A DNA stretch of 5,356 nt from Campylobacterales bacterium (GCA_016937075.1 JAFGWQ010000126.1:1-5356); one strand, 5' to 3'; shown: positions 1 through 5,356, counted from the stretch's first letter. Translations and numbers: made by a program. The notes: generated from the letters alone by a model not told the origin.

Positions 1-1
1 A

Positions 2-1333
2 AAGACCTCTTTTCGCAAAAGAGTTAGAAAAATTAGAGAAGATTTTTTTATAATTCTTGGTTACAACAATGTCACAAAAAAGATAGTTGGAAAGATGCTT
101 GCACAAGGATACAGAGTAGTTGTAATTGAAAAAAATCCAGATAGAGCAAACGAGCTGGTGCTTGAAAATTATGTCCCGTCCGTCCCTATCCTTGAAGCTG
201 ATATTTATGATCCAAAAGCATTGGAGCTAGCTGGTATTAAGTCAAAGTATTGTAAAGGATTAGTTTCTTTATTTGAAAATGACAATCTAAATCTCAAAAT
301 CGCGATAACCGCTAAAATACTTAATTCAAAGATCCCTCTAGCTATTAAATCCACCACCAAACATATGACAGAAAATCTCGAAGATCTTGGTGTTGAGATC
401 ATTGAAAATCCGTTTGAGATCATTTCTCAGCAAATTCAAATGCTGCTTACTGCACCATCTTTGTATAAACTAGTTAGATGGATGCATGGAAGAGGGGATT
501 TGAGGACAACCGCCTTTCATCTTCCCGAGGGCAAATATATCATTTGCGGATACGGCAGAATGGGGCATGAGATAAAAAATGTCTTAGAAAAAAACAATAT
601 CGAAGCAGTTTTTATAGAAATGGATGCCACCAAGAAAAATACCTTTAGCAAAAAAGAACAATGTGAAATACTTTTTAAAGATGCAGATGATAGAGAGGTG
701 TTGCTGCAAGCAGGAACTGAAGATGCCGTAGCCATCATAGCCGGTTCCAAAGATGACACTACAAATCTTTCTTTGCTTTCTATTGCTCGAAAAATCAATC
801 CGAACATCGTAACAATAGCAAGAGAAAATGAAATAGAAAACCAAGCTCTATTTAACTATGCGAATATTAATTATGTATTTATGCCTTCTCGTTTGCTAAT
901 ATATAAGACTATAGCCGCACTCATAGATCCGATCGTTGATAAATTTATTGCTCATGCAATAAAACAAGACGAGATATGGGCGAAAGAATTATTGGGAATG
1001 CTTAAAGCAAAAGTAGGCGACAATCCATCTATATATAAACTTTTTGTTGACGATCAACATGCTCGCGCACTAGCAGAAAGAATTAAATGCAAAGAGTTAA
1101 TAAAGCTAGAAACTTTGACAAGGTCAAGAGCCAACAGAGATGAGCATAACCCTATTGTGGCTCTGCTGCTGCTCAGAAAAGATGAGTTATATTTGTTGCC
1201 AGATATGAACGAAATTATGCTTGAGTATGGTGACCAAATACTTTTTGCATCCGATCGCGATGCCATAGAAGATATAGAATATATCGCAGAAAATATCCAT
1301 GAGCTTGCATATGTGCTTGGAGAGAGAAACTAG
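2..1333 (+). CDS. RCK/TrkA-type NAD-binding protein, probable K+ channel or K+ uptake regulatory region (5'-truncated by window edge)
   Basis: The frame is open to the left edge, so the 443 visible residues lack the true N-terminus; the ATG at 95 lies inside the first Rossmann fold and is not the start. Two RCK_N (TrkA_N) folds are visible in tandem. The first spans about residues 16-130, with a glycine motif reduced to GYNNVT (20-25) and an acid ending strand 2 (E43). The second starts near 177 with an intact GYGRMG (183-188), followed by VFIEMD and a DADDREVLLQAG segment typical of the fold. The C-terminal part (PDMNEIMLEYGDQILFAS) resembles an RCK_C domain. Such cytoplasmic domains bind NAD(H) or other ligands and gate K+ channels or Trk/Ktr transporters. 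The basic linker KRVRKIRED before the first fold suggests a membrane pore domain upstream, as in Kch-type channels; this is inference. It is convergent with the seven-gene run and probably functionally unrelated to it. Confidence 0.85.
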   Translation, partial: KTSFRKRVRKIREDFFIILGYNNVTKKIVGKMLAQGYRVVVIEKNPDRANELVLENYVPSVPILEADIYDPKALELAGIKSKYCKGLVSLFENDNLNLKIAITAKILNSKIPLAIKSTTKHMTENLEDLGVEIIENPFEIISQQIQMLLTAPSLYKLVRWMHGRGDLRTTAFHLPEGKYIICGYGRMGHEIKNVLEKNNIEAVFIEMDATKKNTFSKKEQCEILFKDADDREVLLQAGTEDAVAIIAGSKDDTTNLSLLSIARKINPNIVTIARENEIENQALFNYANINYVFMPSRLLIYKTIAALIDPIVDKFIAHAIKQDEIWAKELLGMLKAKVGDNPSIYKLFVDDQHARALAERIKCKELIKLETLTRSRANRDEHNPIVALLLLRKDELYLLPDMNEIMLEYGDQILFASDRDAIEDIEYIAENIHELAYVLGERN

Positions 1334-1566
1334 AAGGTATTTAATATCTTCTCGGCTTCATCAACACTCAAAAGCTTGCCCGTGCTTACAACTTTCCCGT
1401 CAATTACAAGAGCGGGGGTAGAGAGAACATTGTATTTCATAATCTCCATAATATCATCAACCTTAATGACTTGATGAAAGCCGCCAATTTTGCTAACAGC
1501 TTGTTTTACCACTTCTTCTAGTGCTTTGCATTTAGCACAACCAGTTCCTAGTATTTCTATTTTCAT
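1330..1566 (-). CDS. Small thioredoxin-like redox-active disulfide protein
   Basis: This 78-residue cytoplasmic protein has a minimal thioredoxin/glutaredoxin-like fold: strand 1 MKIEILG, active site C10-A-K-C13 at the start of helix 1, a second strand ending VDD, the cis-proline motif STP (P51), then ALVIDGKVV and a C-terminal helix. Size and the GCAKC site match the family named redox-active disulfide protein 2 (archaeal MTH895-like). No signal peptide is present. The start is set by an AGGAGG six bases upstream, inside the last codons of the permease gene, and by an ATGA overlap with that gene's stop, so translation is probably coupled. It is the last gene of the run. Family members are often encoded beside PF03773 permeases, which suggests a dedicated partner, but the substrate is unknown. 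Reducing ArsC is an alternative role. The fold call is firm; the role is inferred. Confidence 0.88.
   Translation of the reverse strand: MKIEILGTGCAKCKALEEVVKQAVSKIGGFHQVIKVDDIMEIMKYNVLSTPALVIDGKVVSTGKLLSVDEAEKILNTF
1332..1352 (+). terminator. Possible 3'-end hairpin at the convergent junction (weak)
   Basis: An almost perfect inverted repeat begins within the RCK gene's TAG stop: AGAAGGTAT (1332-1340) pairs with ATATCTTCT (1344-1352) around a 3-nt loop. In plus-strand RNA all nine pairs form, one of them G-U; in minus-strand RNA that pair becomes an A-C mismatch. The stem is AT-rich and no T-run follows (CTCGGC), so it is not a canonical intrinsic terminator. It may only protect the 3' end of the plus-strand mRNA, or be chance. 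It lies within the last codons of the minus-strand mini-thioredoxin gene. Confidence 0.3.
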
Positions 1567-2534
1567 ACATTTCCTCCTAAAATAAAATTAAATAGATAGC
1601 CAACCAAAAGTATCCCAAATCCGACAATACCAAAAAATATCGCTATGAGTTTGATATGTAAAATGCGCTTTAGTATCATTGCTTCGGGCAGACTAAGGGC
1701 GGTTATGGACATCATAAAAGCCAAGGCAGTGCCGAGCATCATGCCTTTACTTGTCAGCACTTCTATGAGCGGCATTACCCCTGCAGCGTTACTATACATA
1801 GGCATCCCCATCAAAACTGCCAAAGGTACTGCATACCAAGCATTCCCGCCAGCGTAGTTGGCGATAAAATCAGCAGGCACATAACCGTGCATAAATGCTC
1901 CTATTCCCACACCGATAAAGACATAAAGATAAATTTTTTTAAAGATATCAAAAGTATATTTCCAAGCTTCTTTAGCTCTTTGTGATACGCTTAGCTCTAT
2001 CTTAATATCTTCTAGCTCACCATGCATTGGGGTCACCGGGATAAGCACATATTTTTCAAGTTTCATTTTGCCAATGATATATCCGCCGATTATGGCTACA
2101 AGCAAACCAAAGCCAATGTAAATAGCAGTAATCTTCCATCCAAAAAGCCCAAAAAGCATTGCAATTGCTATTTCATTATTTAGAGGAGCTGAAATCAAAA
2201 AGCTGAAAGTTATACCCATAGGGATTCTGGCTTGCATGAATCCCAAAAATAGTGGAATAGCAGAGCAGCTGCAAAATGGGGTAATGATACCAAACAAAGA
2301 GGCTAAGATGTTGCCGCTAAATTCACTTTTGCCTTGCAAATAAACTCTTACTTTTTCTGTATTGAAATATGTCCGCAAAAAACTCACGACAAATATAATA
2401 GTGATAAGCAGTATAAAAATCTTTAATGTGTCAAATAAGAAAAAATGCACTGCTTCGCCAATTTGGCTCTTTGGTTCTAAGCCTAAAATCTCAAATGTGA
2501 CGATACTGCTTAATCTCTCCCACCAGTCAAACAT
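1563..2534 (-). CDS. PF03773 (DUF318) family permease, ArsP-like
   Basis: This 323-residue polytopic inner-membrane protein has about eight to ten hydrophobic segments. Two inverted-repeat-like halves are separated by a polar cytoplasmic loop around 157-200. The first half carries the family signature ITPFCSCSAIP (C88, C90) followed by a hydrophobic ISAPLNNE stretch. The second carries GMPMYSNAAG (243-252), then a conserved-looking LGTALAFMM and SLPEAMIL. The Campylobacter ArsP of this family exports trivalent organoarsenicals, but this subgroup, with a CSC pair in half one and YSNAAG without cysteine in half two, is generally annotated only as permease. A metal(loid) substrate is therefore inference from context. 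The start is decided by AAGGAGG (2541-2547), six bases upstream and encoded in the last Lys-Glu-Asp codons of the CDF gene, which it overlaps by 8 nt. Its 3' end overlaps the mini-thioredoxin gene by ATGA. Confidence 0.88.
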   Translation of the reverse strand: MFDWWERLSSIVTFEILGLEPKSQIGEAVHFFLFDTLKIFILLITIIFVVSFLRTYFNTEKVRVYLQGKSEFSGNILASLFGIITPFCSCSAIPLFLGFMQARIPMGITFSFLISAPLNNEIAIAMLFGLFGWKITAIYIGFGLLVAIIGGYIIGKMKLEKYVLIPVTPMHGELEDIKIELSVSQRAKEAWKYTFDIFKKIYLYVFIGVGIGAFMHGYVPADFIANYAGGNAWYAVPLAVLMGMPMYSNAAGVMPLIEVLTSKGMMLGTALAFMMSITALSLPEAMILKRILHIKLIAIFFGIVGFGILLVGYLFNFILGGNV

Positions 2535-3435
2535 GGCAATCCTCCTTGAGTATTAGATCTGTATTGTCACAATTATTATATTCTATTTGGAATGTGATGT
2601 GTAAGATATGATAATCACTCTTTAATTTATCTTTGATGGCATTTAAGATTTTATTTGATTGCGATATAGATAAATCTTTTTCAAAATCGATATGAGCCTC
2701 CAAAAAAATATCATGTTCGCCTAGGTTCCAAATATGAAGATGATGGATATTTCCAATGCCCTCAAATGCTTCTACGTCTTGTTTAATCTTTTGTATATCA
2801 ATACCCTCCGGAACTGTTTGCATGAGTATAGATATAGAGTCTTTAACAAGTGGCAATGAAGAGACAATGAGATAACCGGCAATCAAAATAGAGACAAGTG
2901 AATCTATCCAAAAGACACCAAAATAGTACATCAATATACCACCAACCACAACACCCACGGAAGTCATCACATCTCCAAGCAGATGTAGATAGGCTGCTTT
3001 TATATTCATATTGTCGTGGCTATCTTCTTTTATTATGAATACACTAAGAGTATTAATGACGACTCCCAAACCACCCAGTACTATAACAAGTGTAGAATTT
3101 AGTGCTTGCGGGTGGATAAATCTATCAATTGCTTCGATAATGAGGAGTATTCCGATGCCAATTAAAACAGAAGCATTAAATAAAGCAGCCAAAATCTCAG
3201 CTCTTTTATATCCAAAAGTTTTATATTCATCGCGCGGTTTATTAGCTATTTGATGGCTCCACCAAGCTAATACAAGCGCCAATACATCACTAAAATTGTG
3301 CATCGCATCACTGAGTAGCGCCAAGGACCCAGACAGTACACCACCTATGATTTGAGCAAGTGTGATAACGGCATTTAAGATAATAGTAATAAAAAGATTT
3401 TTACCACTTGTTTCATGTGTATGATCATGTCCCAT
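2527..3435 (-). CDS. Cation diffusion facilitator (CDF) transporter, Zn2+-type efflux
   Basis: I set the start at the ATG at 3435 (302 residues), not at the in-frame TTG at 3462, because AAGGGA (3442-3447) sits six bases before this ATG and nothing suitable precedes the TTG. The N-terminus is His-rich (GHDHTHE). Six transmembrane helices follow; TM2 carries H46-x3-D50 and TM5 carries H151-x3-D155, the paired HxxxD sites typical of zinc-preferring CDFs (ZitB/CzcD-like). From about residue 205 there is the cytoplasmic metal-binding domain with HHLHIWNLGEHDIFLEAHI. The tail contains extra Cys/His (C289, C300, H301). CDF proteins export Zn2+ (also Co2+ or Cd2+) from cytoplasm to periplasm in exchange for protons. 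Its presence among arsenic/redox genes suggests the operon answers several metals, or that zinc released from oxidised or arsenite-attacked thiols is removed. The first is plain context; the second is speculation. Confidence 0.93.
   Translation of the reverse strand: MGHDHTHETSGKNLFITIILNAVITLAQIIGGVLSGSLALLSDAMHNFSDVLALVLAWWSHQIANKPRDEYKTFGYKRAEILAALFNASVLIGIGILLIIEAIDRFIHPQALNSTLVIVLGGLGVVINTLSVFIIKEDSHDNMNIKAAYLHLLGDVMTSVGVVVGGILMYYFGVFWIDSLVSILIAGYLIVSSLPLVKDSISILMQTVPEGIDIQKIKQDVEAFEGIGNIHHLHIWNLGEHDIFLEAHIDFEKDLSISQSNKILNAIKDKLKSDYHILHITFQIEYNNCDNTDLILKEDCHV
2541..2547 (-). promoter_or_regulatory. Strong Shine-Dalgarno of the permease gene, inside the CDF gene
   Basis: The minus strand reads AAGGAGG, six bases before the permease ATG (2534-2532). 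The same bases encode Lys-Glu-Asp near the CDF C-terminus, so the two genes are probably translationally coupled. This fixes the permease start. Confidence 0.75.
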
Positions 3436-3480
3436 TTTCAATCCCTTAAATGCAATAAACAATTAAAATTAGAATAATAA
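3436..3480 (-). other. 45-bp AT-rich spacer between the exported thioredoxin and CDF genes
   Basis: This is the only real gap inside the seven-gene run. It is very AT-rich and contains the CDF ribosome binding site. I see no convincing -10/-35 pair, hairpin with T-run, or operator dyad, but an internal promoter giving the CDF-permease-mini-Trx half separate expression cannot be excluded. Confidence 0.4.
3442..3447 (-). promoter_or_regulatory. Shine-Dalgarno that decides the CDF start
   Basis: The minus strand reads AAGGGA, six bases upstream of the ATG at 3435. The longer alternative start (TTG, 3462) has only an AT-rich stretch in front of it, so the shorter 302-residue product is preferred. 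Confidence 0.65.
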
Positions 3481-3879
3481 TCACTTGTCATTGATGATTC
3501 CCATCTTTTGAAGCTTGGCATTTAGCCCATTTTCTTTTATAACACCCATATGTTTTTCAACCACTTCGCCCTTGCCGTCGAGATAGACTTGAGTTGGAAT
3601 TATTTGCACACCATATGCTATTGATGCATCCATATCTTTGTAGATGTCTATAAAATAGATATTGCTTTTTGGATTTTTGGCTTTTATCTTATGGAGCAAC
3701 CGTCCCATCACTTGACAAGAATGACAACTTGTTGAACCAAATTCGAGCATTATGGGTTTACCTTTTCCTATAAGCGGCTTTATGCTGCTAAAAGGCACAG
3801 GCTGCAACATAGGAGCATCTGCATTTGATATTGTAGAGAGAACAAAAAGTCCAAGTATTGATTTGAGTATATTTTTCAT
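3481..3879 (-). CDS. Exported (periplasmic) thioredoxin-like protein, CHSC active site
   Basis: This 132-residue protein starts with a signal peptide: Lys near the N-terminus (MKNILKS), a hydrophobic core (ILGLFVLST) and an ADA site allowing cleavage after about residue 22. The mature domain is thioredoxin-like, with MLEFGSTSC52-H-S-C55, strand NIYFIDIY, cis-proline IIP95T, and strands QVYLDGKG and EVVEKHMG. It therefore acts in the periplasm or on the outer face of the inner membrane as a thiol-disulfide exchanger. ATG 3879 has AAGGAA five bases upstream, and this site overlaps the TAA stop of the CcdA-like gene, so the two are probably co-translated. CcdA-type carriers typically pass electrons to just such proteins, making a reducing rather than oxidising role more likely. 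The final target is unknown: it could be cytochrome c maturation, a repaired periplasmic protein, or a metal(loid)-linked thiol. The fold and export are well supported. Confidence 0.88.
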   Translation of the reverse strand: MKNILKSILGLFVLSTISNADAPMLQPVPFSSIKPLIGKGKPIMLEFGSTSCHSCQVMGRLLHKIKAKNPKSNIYFIDIYKDMDASIAYGVQIIPTQVYLDGKGEVVEKHMGVIKENGLNAKLQKMGIINDK

Positions 3880-3888
3880 TTGATTTCC

Positions 3889-4590
3889 TTAAAAAATTTG
3901 ATATGCTTTATAGGCAAAATACAATCCAATAGCGATTAAGATAATGATAAAAAAAGCATTGATATATTTGCTTATTTTACCAAGCAATTGATGTGAAGCA
4001 ACACTTTGTGTAAATCCTATAGAGATACCTGCTATGAGCAATAAGCTTCCATGTCCCAATGCAAAAGCAAGGACTAGCAGATACGAATATATCCACCCGC
4101 TCTGCTGTGCGACCATCACTATACTTACAAGCGGAGCTGTAGCACATGGAGTACTGACCAATCCAAATATTAGTCCGATGACGATCGCACCCAGGAGTTT
4201 AAGTTTAATAAATTTTTGAGCGATTTTATCTTTGTTTATTTCTCGTATCCAGCCCATCGCATAGGCTACGACCATAAATGTTGCCATAGAAGCTAACACA
4301 TATGCCCAAAAAGGAGCAATGCTGAGCATCATACCTACTTTGGACACAAGCAGCAAAAGAATTGAAAAGCTGATGACTAAACCCAAAACGAAAAGTGTAG
4401 AATATTGATAGATAAATCTCTTTTTGGCTCTCGGTTCCATATCTCCGCTAAGAGCAACCGCGCTACCTGCTAAAAGCGGAAGTGTTACGATAGAGCAGGG
4501 AGCAAGAGATGTTAAAACACCTATTAAAAAAGAGGCTAGTATCGCCAATCCCCCGTAATTTTCAATCGTTTGAATTAGCAATTCTTCCAT
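3889..4590 (-). CDS. CcdA/DsbD-family transmembrane thiol-disulfide electron carrier
   Basis: This 233-residue protein has six predicted membrane helices (roughly 15-45, 65-85, 92-112, 130-160, 168-192, 208-230) and the two hallmark membrane cysteines, each after proline: LAPC (C32, helix 1) and STPC (C149, helix 4). This is the CcdA/DsbD-beta core that moves reducing equivalents from cytoplasmic thioredoxin across the inner membrane to periplasmic thioredoxin-like partners. No periplasmic DsbD alpha or gamma domain is fused; the separately encoded exported thioredoxin immediately downstream (9 nt) fits as its partner. The ATG at 4590 directly abuts the TAA of the Cys-rich gene (TAAATG), with only a weak GGGAAA ten bases upstream, so translation probably depends on coupling. 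A general cytochrome c biogenesis role is possible, but the neighbourhood points to metal(loid)-linked redox work. Confidence 0.9.
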   Translation of the reverse strand: MEELLIQTIENYGGLAILASFLIGVLTSLAPCSIVTLPLLAGSAVALSGDMEPRAKKRFIYQYSTLFVLGLVISFSILLLLVSKVGMMLSIAPFWAYVLASMATFMVVAYAMGWIREINKDKIAQKFIKLKLLGAIVIGLIFGLVSTPCATAPLVSIVMVAQQSGWIYSYLLVLAFALGHGSLLLIAGISIGFTQSVASHQLLGKISKYINAFFIIILIAIGLYFAYKAYQIF

Positions 4591-4854
4591 TTATTGTATA
4601 TTTCCCAAACACTCACTCATCATTGGAGCTATCATTTCCGGCGATACGTCCCAAGTGATTTTTATCTCTAATCCATTATCATTTTTGATAGTTTCGATAT
4701 TTTGGATTTTACTCATGATTTCAATATCACAATTGCAACTACAAGTTCCATTTTTGCATTCGTTGACTTTTTGTTCTATTTTGCTGCCTTTGTCTGTTGT
4801 GACAAAAGCACTAAAACCTTTTTTATTGTCCATTTCTTTAAATGTGATATTCAT
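4591..4854 (-). CDS. Unrecognised small Cys-rich protein (CX4CXCXC), putative metal(loid)-binding
   Basis: I do not recognise this 87-residue protein. It has no signal peptide or membrane segment, so it should be cytoplasmic. A cluster C33-x4-C38-x-C40-x-C42 (ECKNGTCSCNCD) sits mid-protein, with a fifth cysteine (C82) near the C-terminus. The flanks alternate hydrophobic and polar residues (ITFKEM, FSAFVTT, LEIKITWDV), suggesting a small beta-containing domain rather than a disordered peptide. The gene is credible: AGGAG lies six bases before the ATG, overlapping the arsC stop (9-nt gap), and its stop abuts the next start. Closely spaced cysteines between an arsenate reductase and a CcdA carrier suggest binding of As(III) or a soft metal, or a redox-active cysteine switch. 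Both are inference; an Fe-S or zinc site is also possible. Confidence 0.8.
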   Translation of the reverse strand: MNITFKEMDNKKGFSAFVTTDKGSKIEQKVNECKNGTCSCNCDIEIMSKIQNIETIKNDNGLEIKITWDVSPEMIAPMMSECLGNIQ

Positions 4855-4863
4855 AATATACTC

Positions 4864-5268
4864 CTAGTTGTCTTTTAGTGCAGCTGTTACTTTTGGCAAC
4901 AGCACCTCTTCTATCTCGGCGTAAGTTGCTTCAAACGCCACAAACTCTTTTCCGTCAGGATCTTCAAATCCTACATGAATTTTTTTTATCGGTCGCGGAA
5001 ACATAGGGCAAGTTTCATGTGCATGGTCACATACCGTTACGACGAGGTCAAACGGAATATCTATGACTTCATCTAAGTCTTTTGAATGATACTCATCTCT
5101 CCATATACCGTTTTGCTCTAGCACTTTTTTCGCATTTGGATTGACTTTGCCACTAGGCGCTACCCCGCAACTATACGCCTCAACTCCATCAAGCTTAGCA
5201 TTTATAAGAGCTTCACCGATGATACTTCTACAACTGTTTCCAGTACACATTACTAAAACTTTTTTCAT
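4864..5268 (-). CDS. arsC: Arsenate reductase ArsC, thioredoxin-linked (low-molecular-weight phosphatase fold)
   Basis: This 134-residue cytoplasmic enzyme reduces arsenate to arsenite. The phosphatase-type P-loop is at the N-terminus: C8-TGNSC-R14-S15, with C8 the nucleophile. The resolving pair is in VCDHAHETCP (C80, C87), matching the C10/C82/C89 relay of the Staphylococcus/Bacillus type, and the acid of the DPxG motif is D103 (FEDPDG). Complete triad and length indicate a functional enzyme that regenerates through thioredoxin rather than glutaredoxin. Two extra cysteines (C13, C34) are present. ATG 5268 is preceded by AGGAGG (5276-5281). It is the first visible gene of the run, with the Cys-rich gene 9 nt downstream. 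The product arsenite needs an efflux pump (ArsB/Acr3), which is not visible here; the ArsP-like permease downstream is not a proven arsenite exporter. A tyrosine phosphatase is the alternative, but the CX6C pair argues against it. Confidence 0.95.
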   Translation of the reverse strand: MKKVLVMCTGNSCRSIIGEALINAKLDGVEAYSCGVAPSGKVNPNAKKVLEQNGIWRDEYHSKDLDEVIDIPFDLVVTVCDHAHETCPMFPRPIKKIHVGFEDPDGKEFVAFEATYAEIEEVLLPKVTAALKDN

Positions 5269-5273
5269 TTTTT

Positions 5274-5281
5274 CTCCTCCT
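5274..5281 (-). promoter_or_regulatory. Strong ribosome binding site of arsC
   Basis: The minus strand reads AGGAGGAG, five bases before the arsC ATG. It is the strongest Shine-Dalgarno in the window and supports the chosen arsC start. Confidence 0.75.
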
Positions 5282-5292
5282 ATAATTCATTT

Positions 5293-5326
5293 ACCATATC
5301 AATCACCCAAAAAGGATAGATATTGG
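5293..5326 (-). promoter_or_regulatory. Candidate arsC promoter/operator: extended -10 overlapped by an imperfect dyad
   Basis: The minus strand carries TGATATGGT (5301-5293), a partial match to an extended -10 (TGnTATAAT, four of six hexamer bases), placed so that the transcript would start about 20 bases before the arsC ATG. No good -35 is seen. An inverted repeat, CCATATC (5294-5300) and GATATTGG (5319-5326) on the plus strand, matches except for one inserted base, centres near 5310 and overlaps this -10, as a repressor operator would. Either element could be chance in AT-rich DNA. Confidence 0.25.
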
Positions 5327-5356
5327 TGTTGGTTTTGTGTTAGTATTAAAGACGGT

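Noticed and set aside
95..97. ATG at 95 as the start of the RCK gene
   Set aside because: The frame is open upstream to the window edge, and those residues supply the first strand and glycine loop of the Rossmann fold, so the gene is truncated by the window rather than starting here.
205..844. Minus-strand open frames antisense to the RCK gene (205-423, 517-807, 584-844), plus another at 1054-1266
   Set aside because: They lie wholly inside a well-supported gene on the other strand, show no recognisable domain, and have no convincing ribosome binding site.
3436..3462. Nine-residue N-terminal extension of the CDF protein from a TTG at 3462
   Set aside because: TTG start without a Shine-Dalgarno; the ATG at 3435 has AAGGGA at six bases and begins the typical His-rich CDF N-terminus.
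1645..4867. Plus-strand open frames at 1645-1857, 2362-2556, 3011-3253, 4034-4219 and 4655-4867
   Set aside because: All are opposite firmly identified minus-strand genes, and their hydrophobic or mixed sequences are shadows of those codons.
5281..5286. Perfect TATAAT on the plus strand as a rightward promoter
   Set aside because: No -35-like hexamer lies 16-18 bases upstream, it sits on the reverse complement of the arsC leader, and chance matches are common in DNA this AT-rich.
5280..5339. Minus-strand frame ending at the arsC ribosome site (tail reading PFWVIDMVNEL, stop TAG 5282-5280) as the end of an upstream gene
   Set aside because: It looks protein-like and its stop overlaps the Shine-Dalgarno as at other junctions, but an in-frame TAA lies at 5342-5340, only 19 codons back, and no suitable start precedes it. 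A frameshifted remnant cannot be excluded without sequence beyond the edge.

Overview
The window reads as AT-rich chromosomal DNA of a Campylobacterota (epsilonproteobacterial) type organism. That placement is an inference from low GC, very tight gene packing, and the look of the RCK-domain potassium-channel protein and the arsenic/metal genes. Nothing in the window (no rRNA or marker gene) settles the genus.

Layout. A plus-strand gene for a K+-channel/Trk-type regulatory (RCK, TrkA-like) protein runs in from the left edge, with its start outside the window, and stops at 1333. It meets tail to tail a minus-strand run of seven genes filling 1330-5268. In transcription order (right to left) these are: ArsC arsenate reductase (thioredoxin-linked type); an unrecognised 87-residue Cys-rich protein; a CcdA/DsbD-type membrane electron carrier; an exported thioredoxin-like protein (CHSC); a zinc-type cation diffusion facilitator (CDF); a PF03773/ArsP-like permease; and a 78-residue thioredoxin-like mini-protein (CAKC). 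The 88 bases at the right edge, upstream of arsC, hold a strong ribosome binding site, a weak promoter candidate and an imperfect dyad, but no gene I can name.

The seven genes are almost certainly one transcription unit. Junctions are 9 nt, 0 nt, 9 nt, 45 nt, an 8-nt overlap and a 4-nt ATGA overlap, and several Shine-Dalgarno sequences lie inside the last codons or stop codon of the preceding gene. Functionally it combines arsenate reduction, thiol-disulfide exchange on both sides of the inner membrane (CcdA plus periplasmic Trx; cytoplasmic mini-Trx) and two export-type transporters. My reading is a metal(loid)-stress operon in which redox proteins service arsenate reduction and perhaps the permease or the Cys-rich protein. 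No ArsR-type regulator and no ArsB/Acr3 arsenite pump is visible here; either could lie just beyond the right edge.

No tRNA, rRNA, CRISPR array, insertion sequence or other mobile element was seen. There is no stretch over 300 bases without a gene.
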